A stretch of DNA of 64,000 bases from RPQJ01 sp963748985 (GTDB lineage: Bacteria > Pseudomonadota > Gammaproteobacteria > Steroidobacterales > Steroidobacteraceae). Positions 8,199 to 22,799 of this stretch are shown here, piece by piece (within the stretch, counting starts at the first letter, position 1; each line of letters begins with the position of its first letter). Location of the stretch: the NCBI GenBank assembly GCA_963748985.1, contig CAVVKQ010000004.1, forward strand, positions 56,169 to 120,168. The letters are read 5' to 3'. The notes below the pieces were generated by a model. That model was not told the origin of the DNA, searched no databases, and saw nothing but the letters and a program-made list of their open reading frames with translations. A program made the translations under genes and the position numbers.

Positions 8199-8774
8199 GT
8201 GAACCAGCGACATTTCCATCAACGCCTGCTGCTCGCCTGCTCGCTGCTGAGCCTGCTGGTAGTCACCGGTTGTGCTTCAGGTCCGACGATTCGCAGCAAC
8301 GTCGATGCAAGTGTCGATTTCAAGAGCTTCCGCACATTCGGCTTCATCGAGCCGCTCGCCACCGATCGTGCGGGTTATCAGTCGCTGATTTCGCAGCAGC
8401 TGGTGGCCTCGGCGGAACGCGAACTGGTGGCCCGCGGCCTGCAGCGCACGGACACCAGTCCTGACCTGCTGGTGAACTTCAGCGCCGATCTCGACCAGCG
8501 TCTGCGCGTCACGCAAACACCGGCAGTCCACTCGCGCAATTTCAATAGCCACCGGCGGGGCTTTTACAGCACCTGGCCGATGTACCAGCAGACCGAGATT
8601 CGCCAGTACACGAAGGGCACGCTCGGGATCGACATAGTCGACGCCGCCCGGCGGCAGCTGGTCTGGGAAGGCTTCGCCCTCGGCCGGGTCACGCAGCGGA
8701 CGACGGACAACCTCGGGCCCGTGCTCGATGCGGCAGTCGTTGATATTTTCAGCAGTTTCCCGCTGCAGCCCTAG
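8199..8774 (+). CDS. DUF4136 lipoprotein
   Basis: The protein (191 aa from the GTG at 8199, chosen because GGGAG lies seven bases upstream) starts with a lipoprotein signal peptide ending in the lipobox LVVTGC. A DUF4136-type domain follows, with the features SFRTFGFIEPL and, near the end, VWEGFALGRV. Members are envelope lipoproteins of unknown role. The stop codon overlaps the stop codon of the convergent aldehyde dehydrogenase gene within the tetranucleotide CTAG. Confidence 0.85.
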   Translation: MNQRHFHQRLLLACSLLSLLVVTGCASGPTIRSNVDASVDFKSFRTFGFIEPLATDRAGYQSLISQQLVASAERELVARGLQRTDTSPDLLVNFSADLDQRLRVTQTPAVHSRNFNSHRRGFYSTWPMYQQTEIRQYTKGTLGIDIVDAARRQLVWEGFALGRVTQRTTDNLGPVLDAAVVDIFSSFPLQP

Positions 8775-10150
8775 CGGACGAGTTCCATGATCCTGCGCTT
8801 GAAGTCGTTGTACGGCGGATAGCGCATCGGCGCGTCGAAGCGGAAGCCGCGCTTCATGACGGGCTTCATGTGGCTGAACGTTTCGAAGCCGTACCAGCCG
8901 GTGTAGCGGCCCATGCCGCTGTTGCCGATGCCACCGAACGGCAGCTCCGGCGAGACCATGAAGATCACCGCGTCGTTGATGCAGACGCTGCCGGCGCTCA
9001 GCTTGTCCAGCACGGCTTCTTCAAGCGCCTTGCTTTTCGTGAACAGGTACAGCGCGAGCGGCTTCGGCCGGTCGGCGACGAACTTGATCGCGTGGTGCAT
9101 CTCGTCGACGGTAATGATGGGCAGCACCGGGCCGAAGATCTCCTCCTGCATCAGCTCGGAGTCGGGCGCCGGATCCAGCACGATCGTCGGGGCGACGTAA
9201 CGCTTCGCCACGTCCACCTGCCCGCCAGTGTGGATCCGCTGCCCCTCCAGCAGCCTGGCAAACCGCGCGGCGTGGCGTTCGCTCGCAATGCGGCAGTAGT
9301 CGGGGCTCTGGCCCGGGTCTTCGCCGTAGAACTCCTTGATCTTTGCCGCCAGGAGCTCGGTGAACTGCGTGGCCACGGCCTTGTGCACCAGCACGTGATC
9401 GGGCGCGACACAGGTCTGTCCGGCATTGATGAACTTGCCCCAGGCGATGCGCGACGCCGCGACCTCGAGGTTGGCGCTCTTGTCGACGAGGCACGGGCTC
9501 TTGCCCCCCAGTTCGAGGGTGCATGGGGTCAGGTGCTTCGCGGCGGCGGTCATCACGATACGCGCGACGCGCTCGTTGCCGGTGTAGAGAATGTGGTCGA
9601 ACTGGTTTTCGAGCAGTTCGGTCGTCTCCGGGACACCGCCTTCGACCACGGCGAAGGCGTCCTTGTCGAGGTAGCGCGGCAGGATCCGGGCGATTGCCGC
9701 CGAGGTTTGCGTGGTGACTTCAGATGGTTTCATCACCGCGCAGTTGCCAGCGGCGATCGCTCCGACCAACGGTGCGCACACCATCGACAGCGGATAGTTC
9801 CAGGGGGCGATGATCAGCACGACGCCCTTGGGCTCAGGCTGGATGTAACTGCTGCCCGGGAGCGCCATCATCGGCGTAGACACGCGCTTCGGCCGGGCCC
9901 AGCGGTGCAGGTGCTTGCTGGCGTATTTCGCCTCGCCCGCGACGAAACCGAGTTCGCTGAGCGCCGTCTCGAAACCGCCCTTGTGGAGGTCGGCCTGGAG
10001 CGCTTCGGCGAAATCCGACTCGTGCTCGCGCATCATCCGGGCGAGCTCGCCGAGCTGGTGCAACCGCCATTCGATCGGGCGCGTCTTCCCGGTGGCGAAC
10101 GTGGCCCGCACGCGCTGCAGCACGTCCGGTATCGATTCTGCTGACGTCAT
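8771..10150 (-). CDS. Aldehyde dehydrogenase, class 3-like
   Basis: The 459-aa length and sequence fit the class 3 (ALDH3-like, fatty or coniferyl aldehyde) branch of NAD(P)-dependent aldehyde dehydrogenases. Visible are APWNYPL near residue 115, the catalytic glutamate in TLELGGKSP (about 212), the nucleophilic cysteine in NAGQTCVAPD (about 246) and EEIFGPVLPI near 330. It oxidises an aldehyde to the acid; the substrate cannot be read from sequence. The C-terminus ends in a basic, hydrophobic tail (FKRRIMELVR). It is transcribed away from the Nudix gene across a 117-base gap. Confidence 0.93.
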   Translation of the reverse strand: MTSAESIPDVLQRVRATFATGKTRPIEWRLHQLGELARMMREHESDFAEALQADLHKGGFETALSELGFVAGEAKYASKHLHRWARPKRVSTPMMALPGSSYIQPEPKGVVLIIAPWNYPLSMVCAPLVGAIAAGNCAVMKPSEVTTQTSAAIARILPRYLDKDAFAVVEGGVPETTELLENQFDHILYTGNERVARIVMTAAAKHLTPCTLELGGKSPCLVDKSANLEVAASRIAWGKFINAGQTCVAPDHVLVHKAVATQFTELLAAKIKEFYGEDPGQSPDYCRIASERHAARFARLLEGQRIHTGGQVDVAKRYVAPTIVLDPAPDSELMQEEIFGPVLPIITVDEMHHAIKFVADRPKPLALYLFTKSKALEEAVLDKLSAGSVCINDAVIFMVSPELPFGGIGNSGMGRYTGWYGFETFSHMKPVMKRGFRFDAPMRYPPYNDFKRRIMELVR

Positions 10151-10267
10151 CCGTATCTCCCGCCGCGTTCAAGCACCCCCGCCGTGCCACAACGCTACCA
10201 TACGGCGAGCTGGCTTGGTGCGGCGCACCAAATGCAGAATGCGGGATCGTCGGGGACGGGGAACGGC

Positions 10268-10825
10268 ATGGCTGGCAGGGTCCGCAACGTCTACAAGGGC
10301 AAGGTCCTCAAGCTCAACGTCGAACGCGTCAAGCTGCCGAATGGCACGGTTGTGGACCTGGAAGTCGCGCACCACCCGGGCGGAGCCGTCGTAGTCGCGC
10401 TCGATGCCAGCGGTCGGGTTTGCCTGCTGCGGCAGTACCGCCATGCAGCGGGTGGCTGGATCACCGAGTTGCCGGCCGGCAAGATCGACAACCGGGAGCC
10501 GCCGCTTCGGTGCGCGAAACGCGAGCTGGCCGAAGAAGCGGGCGTGACCGCGCGGTACTGGAAACGCCTGGGCCGGTTCTTCAGTTCGCCCGGCGTGTTC
10601 ACCGAGGTCATCCACGTCTTCCTGGCGCGAGGGCTGACGCCATGTGGTGCGGCGCCGGAAGCCCACGAAGTCCTCGAGGCACGCTGGGTGCCGTTGACGG
10701 AGGCCACGGCGCTGGCTGCAGGCGGCAGGCTGCAGGACGCGAAGACGACCATCGGCCTGTTCTGGGCCCAGGCCCGCCTGCAGGCCGAGGGGTGCGCCGG
10801 GGCTGTCGTCCGACCCATAACGTGA
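10268..10825 (+). CDS. Nudix hydrolase, ADP-ribose pyrophosphatase type
   Basis: The 185-aa protein has a complete Nudix box at residues 71-93, with the pattern G-x5-E-x7-REL-x-EE-x-G-V. The preceding CLLRQYRHA segment and the following FSSPG are typical of the ADP-ribose and nucleoside-diphosphate-sugar pyrophosphatases (NudF-like). These enzymes cleave ADP-ribose to AMP and ribose-5-phosphate with Mg2+. The ATG at 10268 follows a GGGGA sequence and fits the family N-terminus. Substrate is inferred from subfamily resemblance. Confidence 0.88.
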   Translation: MAGRVRNVYKGKVLKLNVERVKLPNGTVVDLEVAHHPGGAVVVALDASGRVCLLRQYRHAAGGWITELPAGKIDNREPPLRCAKRELAEEAGVTARYWKRLGRFFSSPGVFTEVIHVFLARGLTPCGAAPEAHEVLEARWVPLTEATALAAGGRLQDAKTTIGLFWAQARLQAEGCAGAVVRPIT

Positions 10826-10904
10826 TGTATTTCACACTGCCGGAATCGTGCATTTTGTAACATTACGGCCGACGTCCGTCCTGCAGAAGGCTGAACGAGA
10901 CCCC

Positions 10905-11294
10905 ATGGCCGACGAATCTTCGCGCAAGCCGCCGGGCCTCCCGGCAGTGCCGCCGGCCACAACGGAGCCGGGCGAGCCCGGTCGTCTGGCCGAGGACGAT
11001 CGCGGCAACATCACGTGGCAATGGGCGAACGAGGACGTTCTCCAGGCCGACGACACCGCCGGCGCCATCGAGCGGCTGCGCGTCCTGGTCGATCCGGGAC
11101 TCGACGTGGTCGACGACGACGCCACGAGGAATCCGATCCGGGACAACCCGAAGGGCCTGAAAGTCGGCTACAACCCCTACGACAGCGGATCACTCGGCAA
11201 GACGGCGCGAATGAAAAAGCTGAACCTGCGCGAGCTCTCGAACTGGATCGACGCGAAGCGCAAAGCCGAGGAATCCGGCGACCCCGAGGAGTGA
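10905..11294 (+). CDS. Small hydrophilic protein of unknown function
   Basis: The 129-aa protein is acidic, rich in Pro, Asp and Glu, and lacks a signal peptide or membrane helix. Its first 30 residues look disordered; a later segment with IRDNPKGLKVGYNPYDSG looks conserved. I do not recognise a named family. It converges on the next gene with 16 bases between stops. Confidence 0.7.
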   Translation: MADESSRKPPGLPAVPPATTEPGEPGRLAEDDRGNITWQWANEDVLQADDTAGAIERLRVLVDPGLDVVDDDATRNPIRDNPKGLKVGYNPYDSGSLGKTARMKKLNLRELSNWIDAKRKAEESGDPEE

Positions 11295-11310
11295 GCCCTC
11301 CCCGGCGAGG

Positions 11311-11973
11311 TCACGCGAACTGCAGTGCGTGCCTGAGCTTGGCGTGGCTCCCCAGCCGATAGAACGACCTTAACTCCGCGAGCAATGCCGCGGGGCGGGC
11401 CTGTCGCCTGCGCAGGAATCTCGTCTCGAGCCGCTCGCAGAATCGCGCGGCACAGCGGTGAGCTTCGCGGTAGCGCTCCCGCTCCGCGGCCGTCAGGTGC
11501 GGCAGGAGACGACACCCTTCGAACAAGCGCTGGAACAACTCGCCCGGAAAACGGCCCTCGCGCTGCGCCAACAGCAGGCTGAGCGCGCTCGCATACTTGT
11601 CCACCTCGGCCTGCAGCTCGAGCTCGAGCAACGATACGCGGCGATCGCAGCCCGCGCTCCAGGTCACGTAGTGGAAGTGGCTCACGCCCTCGAGCGCCGT
11701 GCAGTAGTCGCCGAGGTTCGATTCGTCGAGTGCGATGAGCGGGCAGCGCCGGCCCAGCCGTTCCAGCACGGACGCATCGAGGTACAACCCCAGTTCCATG
11801 CCATCGTCCGTTGCGGCGATCAGCAACTGCTCGTCGGTCCCGGGTGGTGACGGCAACTCCTGCAAAGCCGCGGCATGCGCCGGATCGGTGATCAGGTAGT
11901 CGTGCACATCGTGTGCGACAGGCGCGTCGTAGAGCGCCGCAAGCAGTGACTGCATCTGCCCGAGCAACGCCAT
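11311..11973 (-). CDS. Unknown protein, second gene of a two-gene unit
   Basis: The 220-aa soluble protein has two visible parts. Residues 1-125 are mixed and end in a pattern with SHFHYVTWSAG and ELELQAEVDKY. The C-terminal half is basic and helical, with many Arg and Leu and paired cysteines in FEGCRL and HRCAARFCE. It starts nine bases after the stop of the upstream gene, so the two are very likely one transcript and may act together. No named family is recognised. Confidence 0.75.
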   Translation of the reverse strand: MALLGQMQSLLAALYDAPVAHDVHDYLITDPAHAAALQELPSPPGTDEQLLIAATDDGMELGLYLDASVLERLGRRCPLIALDESNLGDYCTALEGVSHFHYVTWSAGCDRRVSLLELELQAEVDKYASALSLLLAQREGRFPGELFQRLFEGCRLLPHLTAAERERYREAHRCAARFCERLETRFLRRRQARPAALLAELRSFYRLGSHAKLRHALQFA

Positions 11974-11982
11974 GGGCCAGCC

Positions 11983-12603
11983 TCAGTTGGGAGTGCGCCC
12001 GGTTGGCACGACGGCCGGCTCGACACCGAGGCTGCGCAGGATGCCATGCGCACGCGGACTGCCGGTCTTGAGCCAGATTTCGTACTGGCGCAGCACGTCG
12101 CGGTGATCGTGGCGATGCGCCATCTCGCTCACGTCATTCAGCGCGTCGACAAGTCGCTGGAACTTGTGTGCGAGCTCGGTGAAGACGACGCCCAGCGCCC
12201 GTCTGCGACCACTGGTGCCGCACGAGTCGGCGAGCGTGCCGTAGGCACGGCCACCCATGGCAATGTGATAGTCGATGTCGACCAGTCGTCGCGCGAAGCC
12301 CTGCGCAAAGAAGCCGGCCATGAACAGCGAGACGTCGCCGAGACGCTGCAGCGTGCGCAAGCGGTCCTCACGCGTGGGTGCTTCGCCCGCTTCGGCCAGC
12401 ATCAGTGCCAGGGGTTTGAGTTGCGGCCGGCCGGAGGCGCCGTCGAACAGGGCCTCGGATCGCGCGAACATCGTCAGCAGGTTAACGACGTAATGTTCGG
12501 TGTGGTCCTCCACCTCGACCCGTTGCCGCTCGAGCGCGGCATGGACCGAATCGCGGAAGAACTCCCGCAAATTGCGCACGTCAATCGTCGGATCGTCCGC
12601 CAT
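11983..12603 (-). CDS. Unknown protein, first gene of a two-gene unit
   Basis: The 206-aa, mostly helical, soluble protein begins with FFRDSVHAALERQRVEVEDHT-like sequence, split here as FFRDSVHAALER and QRVEVEDHTEHYVV. The middle holds GFFAQGFARR and DIDYHIAMGGRAYG. The His and Tyr residues look conserved, but no catalytic motif is recognised. It probably forms an operon with the gene ending at 11311. The divergent mobB gene lies 189 bases away, and that gap shows nothing further. Confidence 0.75.
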   Translation of the reverse strand: MADDPTIDVRNLREFFRDSVHAALERQRVEVEDHTEHYVVNLLTMFARSEALFDGASGRPQLKPLALMLAEAGEAPTREDRLRTLQRLGDVSLFMAGFFAQGFARRLVDIDYHIAMGGRAYGTLADSCGTSGRRRALGVVFTELAHKFQRLVDALNDVSEMAHRHDHRDVLRQYEIWLKTGSPRAHGILRSLGVEPAVVPTGRTPN

Positions 12604-12792
12604 GCCGCGTACCTCCGGAGTGCCGTTGGCAGCCAGCGATCGCGCCTGCTGACAGATCGCGTCGCCGCGAGCTTTGTCCTACGCAGCTGAAACTAAAGGC
12701 AGTCGCAAGGATTTTTCAAGGGGCACGTAGTGCGTTCTGCGAGCCAGCGCACGGATCGGTACCATGCGCCTATCGTTCAACGGCGACGCGGC

Positions 12793-13290
12793 ATGAAAGT
12801 CTTCGGCATCGTGGGTCGCAAGAACTCCGGCAAGACGCACCTGGTCACTCGGCTGGTGCGGCTCGCCTCGCAGCGCGGACTGCGCGTGTCGACGATCAAG
12901 CACGCACATCATTCTTTCGATATCGATCGCCCCGGCAAGGACAGCCACCTGCATCGCGAGGCCGGCGCGCATGAAGTGCTGGTCGCATCGGCCGAGCGCT
13001 GGGCGCTGATGCACGAGCATCGCGGCACACCGGAACCTTCGCTGGTGGAACTGCTGTCGAAGCTGGCGCCCTGCGACCTGGTGCTGGTCGAAGGTTTCAA
13101 GCGCGAAGTGAACCTGCGGCTCGAGGTGTACCGCGCCAGTTGCGGGCAGGCGCCGCTGGCGTTCGAGGACCAGGGCATCCTGGCGGTGGCGACAGACGAC
13201 GTCGCGACCTTCGCCGCACGCAGCAATCTGGCTTGCCTGCCGCTCGATGACGACGAGGCGGTGCTGGACTACGTGCTGGCGCGGGCCTGA
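12793..13290 (+). CDS. mobB: Molybdopterin-guanine dinucleotide biosynthesis protein B
   Basis: The 165-aa P-loop GTPase has Walker A GRKNSGKT at residues 8-15. It also has the family segment STIKHAHHSFDID, with the catalytic-site KHxHH residues, and LVEGFKRE. MobB supports MobA in attaching GMP to molybdopterin to give the guanine dinucleotide cofactor. The ATG at 12793 places the P-loop at its normal distance. The last 22 bases overlap the convergent HAD gene. No other molybdenum-cofactor gene is seen in the window. Confidence 0.93.
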   Translation: MKVFGIVGRKNSGKTHLVTRLVRLASQRGLRVSTIKHAHHSFDIDRPGKDSHLHREAGAHEVLVASAERWALMHEHRGTPEPSLVELLSKLAPCDLVLVEGFKREVNLRLEVYRASCGQAPLAFEDQGILAVATDDVATFAARSNLACLPLDDDEAVLDYVLARA

Positions 13291-13979
13291 GACGCTGGCG
13301 CAATCGCGGCGGCCAGTTCATTGAGTCCGCGAATTGTGATCATGGGCGGCTCGGACGCACGCGGCCAGGGCGTGGCTTCGCGGTTCAACCAGACCGGCAG
13401 CACGCCCGCGGCCCGCGCACCTTCGACGTCGGCTTCCGCATCGTCGCCGACGTGCACGACCTCGTGGGCTGCGAGCCCGGCACGCTCGAGCAGGATCTCG
13501 AAAATGCGCGGATCGGGCTTGAGCATCCCCGCCTCCCGCGCTGCCAGCCCCATCTCGAAGTAATGGCCGATGCCGCACAGGGAAAGGTCCGCATTGCCGT
13601 TGCTGAGGGTGAAAAGACGATACTCCTGTGACAGGGCTGCGAGCGCGGGACGCACGTCGTCGTAGAGAGTCACCTCGTTGCGTGCCCGGTAGAACTCCTT
13701 GAACGCGTGATCGGCCATGGACTCGGGATACCCGACCTCGCGCGCATGCTGGCGCAGGGCCTCGAGGCGCAACCAGGTGAAGTCATGCCGCATCGCCGGA
13801 TGGTCGATCGCCATGCGCGCGCGCACGTCGCGCAGCGAGCGCAGGTCGTGACGCTCGGTCACCCTGGGATAGTGCCGCGCCAGGAAGTCGTGCATCGCGT
13901 GCTCGGCGCGCACGATCACCGGCCACACGTCCCAAAGGGTGTTGTCGAGATCGAAGATGATCGCCTGGATGCGACCCAT
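13269..13979 (-). CDS. HAD-superfamily phosphatase (YigB-like)
   Basis: The 236-aa protein has all four HAD motifs: DLDNTLWD with nucleophile Asp10 and Asp12, LSNGNAD for motif II, the lysine in LKPDPRIF, and GDDAEAD for motif IV near residue 176. The helical cap after motif I and overall similarity resemble YigB. That enzyme dephosphorylates 5-amino-6-(5-phosphoribitylamino)uracil in riboflavin synthesis; other small phosphate esters are equally possible. It is divergent from avtA with only 49 bases between starts. Confidence 0.9.
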   Translation of the reverse strand: MGRIQAIIFDLDNTLWDVWPVIVRAEHAMHDFLARHYPRVTERHDLRSLRDVRARMAIDHPAMRHDFTWLRLEALRQHAREVGYPESMADHAFKEFYRARNEVTLYDDVRPALAALSQEYRLFTLSNGNADLSLCGIGHYFEMGLAAREAGMLKPDPRIFEILLERAGLAAHEVVHVGDDAEADVEGARAAGVLPVWLNREATPWPRASEPPMITIRGLNELAAAIAPASQARAST

Positions 13980-14028
13980 GAGGATTGCCGTATGATGCGC
14001 CGCGAATTCACGCAGGCGGCGAGTCTAC

Positions 14029-15297
14029 ATGAGGACGTTCAGCACGCGATTCGGCGAACGCATGGCACGGCCCACGGGTGCGCTCGAACTCATGGCGGAC
14101 CTGGGCACCGCCATGGCGCGCGGGGGCGATGCCGGCATCCGCATGCTCGGTGGCGGCAATCCCGCACGCATCGCTCCAGTCGAAGCCGTTTACCGGCGGC
14201 GGCTCGAGGAAATCGCAGCGGATCCCGCCCAGTTCGGGCGGTTTATCGCCGGGTATTCCGCGCCCGAGGGCGACCTCGGGTTTCGCGAGGCCGTCGCGCT
14301 TTCATTGCGCAATGAATTTGGCTGGCCGGTGACGGCCGGCAATGTCGGGCTGACGAGCGGCAGCCAGTCGGCGTTCTTCTTCCTGTTCAACCTGTTCGCC
14401 GGCGAGCGCACCGACGGCGGCCATTCCCGCATCCTGCTGCCGCTGGCACCGGAATACATCGGCTATGCCGACGTCGGCCTCACGCCAGGCATGCTGCTCG
14501 CGCGGCCCGCCGGAATCCGTGAGCTTGATGACGGGTACTTCAAGTACTTCGTGGATTTCGATCGACTCGACGTGCCCGATGACATAGGTGCACTGTGCGT
14601 CTCGCGCCCCACCAATCCGTCCGGCAATGTCCTGACGATCGAAGAACTGCAGCGGCTCGATGCATTGGCCCGCGCGCGCCGGGTGCCGTTCATCATCGAT
14701 GCGGCCTACGGCCTGCCGTTTCCAGGCATTCAGCACGAACACCTCGATTCGCTGTGGAATCCGAATGTCGTGCTGTGCCTCAGCCTGTCGAAGCTGGGAC
14801 TGCCGGCGGCGCGCACCGGCATCATCGTTGCGGACGAATCGATCATCGAAGCGCTGACCGCATTCAATGCGACGGCCGCGCTCGCGCCACCGTCGACCGG
14901 GCCGGTCATCGTCGAGCCACTGCTGCGCAGCGGTGAACTAGACATTCTCTGCCGCAATCACCTGCGCCCGCATTACCTGGCGCACAGTGCCGCAGCCGTG
15001 CAGGCGTTGCGCGCGGCCTGCGACGGCCTGCCGCTGCGGATTCACCGGCCCGAAGGCGCTTTCTTCCTGTGGCTGTGGTTCCCGGGCCTGCCGATTTCGA
15101 GCGACGAACTCTATCGGCGGCTGAAGCAGCGTGACGTGCTCGTGCTGTCGGGACATCATTTCTTCCCGGGCGTCGAGCAGAGCGATCCGCACCAGCACGA
15201 ATGCCTGCGCCTGAGTTACGCGCAACCGCCGGAGAGCGTGCGGGCCGGCATCGCGATCCTCGCCGAGGAAGTGCGCCGCGCGTACGAGCGTGGGTGA
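14029..15297 (+). CDS. avtA: Valine-pyruvate aminotransferase
   Basis: This fold-type I PLP aminotransferase of 422 aa (E. coli AvtA 417) shows IAGYSAPEGDLGFREAVA, RPTNPSGNVL for cofactor binding, the PLP lysine in SLSKLGLPAARTG (about residue 256) and GHHFFPG near the C-terminus. GHHFFPG separates AvtA from other class I/II aminotransferases. It exchanges the amino group between valine and pyruvate, making alanine. The start at 14029 agrees with the family; a long inverted-repeat element begins five bases after the stop. Confidence 0.94.
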   Translation: MRTFSTRFGERMARPTGALELMADLGTAMARGGDAGIRMLGGGNPARIAPVEAVYRRRLEEIAADPAQFGRFIAGYSAPEGDLGFREAVALSLRNEFGWPVTAGNVGLTSGSQSAFFFLFNLFAGERTDGGHSRILLPLAPEYIGYADVGLTPGMLLARPAGIRELDDGYFKYFVDFDRLDVPDDIGALCVSRPTNPSGNVLTIEELQRLDALARARRVPFIIDAAYGLPFPGIQHEHLDSLWNPNVVLCLSLSKLGLPAARTGIIVADESIIEALTAFNATAALAPPSTGPVIVEPLLRSGELDILCRNHLRPHYLAHSAAAVQALRAACDGLPLRIHRPEGAFFLWLWFPGLPISSDELYRRLKQRDVLVLSGHHFFPGVEQSDPHQHECLRLSYAQPPESVRAGIAILAEEVRRAYERG

Positions 15298-15301
15298 TGC
15301 A

Positions 15302-15434
15302 GCCCCGTCCGGGTGCGCCTGCACCGGGTTTCGAGGCCGGGCCGTCGCGCAACACGACGTTGCGCGCGGAGCCTCCAGGGATGGATTTACGGCGTCCCGG
15401 CCCGAATTCCGGTGCAGGCGCACCCGGACGGGGC
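15302..15434. repeat. Nested inverted-repeat element between avtA and uvrA
   Basis: Perfect 26-bp arms at 15302-15327 and 15409-15434 enclose two further stems. One has 7-bp arms, GGCCGGG (15335-15341) with CCCGGCC (15396-15402). The other is an 8-bp hairpin, CGCGCAAC (15346-15353) with GTTGCGCG (15359-15366). It lies between convergent genes and can fold on either strand, so it could act as a two-way terminator. The size and order suggest a dispersed repeat rather than a simple terminator. Confidence 0.8.
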
Positions 15435-15445
15435 AGCCCACTGCA

Positions 15446-21022
<5,577 letters not shown>

Positions 21023-21132
21023 GGGAGTCGAGGGAGGCCCGGGGGAAACTACGGGCCAGGCAACGCTACCACGATCTGCCCGGATCGCAGATACTTCGCG
21101 CAGAACGAAACCGATACGCCTGGGGGTTCGAA

Positions 21133-21774
21133 ATGCGGTGGTTATCCGCCCTGATGCCGCGGGAGACGCGGTTCTTCGCATTGTTCGATCGCCACGGCGC
21201 GCTGATCGTCGAGGGCGCCAATGCCGTCGTCGAGCTGGTGCAGCACTACGAGGACACGGTGCGCCGCGCCGAGCTGATCCAGCGCATCGGCGACGTCGAG
21301 CGCAGTGCCGACAAGATCACGCACGAGACCGTCTCGGTCCTGCATTCCACGTTCATTACGCCGTTCGACCGCAACGACATCCACCGGCTCATTTCCGGCA
21401 TGGACGACATCCTCGACCTCATGCAGGACGCGGCCGAGTCGATGCACCTGTTCGACATCCAGACCCTGCCGCCTGCCTCGCTGCAGCTGGCCGAACTGCT
21501 GCAGCAGTGCGCGGTCAGGGTGCAGGCGGGCGTCGCGTTGCTGCAATCGATGGACAACGCCGAGAAGGCGCTGACGCTCACCGAGGAAATCGACCAGCTC
21601 GAAAGCGATGCCGACAGGGTCTCGCGGGACGGCATTTCGCGCCTGTTCCGTGAAGAGCAGGACGTCCGGCAGCTGATCAAGCACAAGAACGTCTACGAGT
21701 ACCTCGAGGAAGCCATCGACAAGTGCCAGGACGTGGCCAACGTCATCGAATCGGTGATCGTGGAAAACGTCTGA
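21133..21774 (+). CDS. DUF47/PhoU-like phosphate transport accessory protein
   Basis: The 213-aa all-helical protein of the DUF47 (TIGR00153) family shows ADKITHETVSVLH, TPFDRNDIHRL and EEAIDKCQDVANVIESVIVENV-like ends, matching proteins encoded next to Pit transporters. They resemble PhoU and are thought to tune phosphate uptake. The ATG of pit overlaps this gene's TGA (TGATG), so translation is coupled. The gene is divergent from uvrA with 110 bases between starts. Confidence 0.92.
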   Translation: MRWLSALMPRETRFFALFDRHGALIVEGANAVVELVQHYEDTVRRAELIQRIGDVERSADKITHETVSVLHSTFITPFDRNDIHRLISGMDDILDLMQDAAESMHLFDIQTLPPASLQLAELLQQCAVRVQAGVALLQSMDNAEKALTLTEEIDQLESDADRVSRDGISRLFREEQDVRQLIKHKNVYEYLEEAIDKCQDVANVIESVIVENV

Positions 21775-22787
21775 TGGGCGCCGACCTCACGATTCCACTG
21801 GCGACGCTGGTGCTGCTCGTCGCACTGGCGCTCGCGTTCGACTTCATGAACGGCTTCCACGACGCGGCCAACTCGATCGCCACCGTCGTCTCCACGGGCG
21901 TGCTGCGCCCGCACTACGCTGTCGCCTGGGCCGCGTTCTTCAACTTCGTCGCAATATTCATCTTCCATCTCAAGGTCGCGGCGACCGTCGGCAAGGGCAT
22001 CGTCGATCCCCTCGCCATCGACCACTACGTGATCTTCGGCGCGCTGATCGGCGCGATCATCTGGAACCTGATCACCTGGTACTACGGCATCCCGTCCAGC
22101 TCGTCGCACGCGCTGATCGGCGGCATGATCGGCGCCACGATCGCCAAGGCGGGGGTGGATCCGCTGGTGATGAAGGGTATCGTCCGCACAGTCACCTTCA
22201 TCTTCGTCTCGCCCGTGCTCGGCATGCTGCTGGGTGGGCTGCTCATGATCGCGGTGTCGTGGATCTGCCTGCGTTCCGCGCCACGCAAGGTCGACCGGTG
22301 GTTCCGGCGCTTGCAGCTGGTCTCGTCCGCGGCCTACAGCATCGGCCACGGCAGCAACGACGCGCAGAAGACCATGGGCATCATCTGGCTGCTGCTGATT
22401 GCCGCCGGAGTCACGTCGACCGAAGCCGCCATGCCGCCGAGCTGGGTAATCGTGAGCTGCTATGTCGCCATCGCGCTCGGCACGATGTTCGGCGGCTGGC
22501 GCATCGTGAAGACGATGGGCCAGAAGATCACGAAGCTGCGTCCCGTCGGGGGGTTCGCGGCCGAGACCGGCGGCGCCATCACGTTGTTCATGGCCTCGAG
22601 CTTCGGCATCCCGGTGTCGACTACGCACACGATCACCGGCGCCATCGTCGGCGTGGGCTCGGCGCAGCGCGTGCGCGCCGTGCGCTGGGGGTTGGCGGGT
22701 AACATCGTGATCGCGTGGATCGTCACGATGCCGGCGGCGGCGATCATGGCCGCGCTGGCTTACTACCTCGGGCGCCTCATTCTCTGA
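21774..22787 (+). CDS. pit: Pit-family inorganic phosphate transporter
   Basis: The 337-aa integral membrane protein has about ten helices. It carries the duplicated PiT signature: FDFMNGFHDAANSIATVV near the N-terminus (residues 22-39) and YSIGHGSNDAQKTMG near residue 190. GIPSSSSHAL and GIPVSTTHT are the matching loops of the two halves. The family moves metal-phosphate with protons. It forms an operon with the DUF47 gene. Its C-terminus runs to within 12 bases of the convergent zinc-ribbon gene. Confidence 0.94.
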   Translation: MGADLTIPLATLVLLVALALAFDFMNGFHDAANSIATVVSTGVLRPHYAVAWAAFFNFVAIFIFHLKVAATVGKGIVDPLAIDHYVIFGALIGAIIWNLITWYYGIPSSSSHALIGGMIGATIAKAGVDPLVMKGIVRTVTFIFVSPVLGMLLGGLLMIAVSWICLRSAPRKVDRWFRRLQLVSSAAYSIGHGSNDAQKTMGIIWLLLIAAGVTSTEAAMPPSWVIVSCYVAIALGTMFGGWRIVKTMGQKITKLRPVGGFAAETGGAITLFMASSFGIPVSTTHTITGAIVGVGSAQRVRAVRWGLAGNIVIAWIVTMPAAAIMAALAYYLGRLIL

Positions 22788-22799
22788 CGCGACGGCCGT

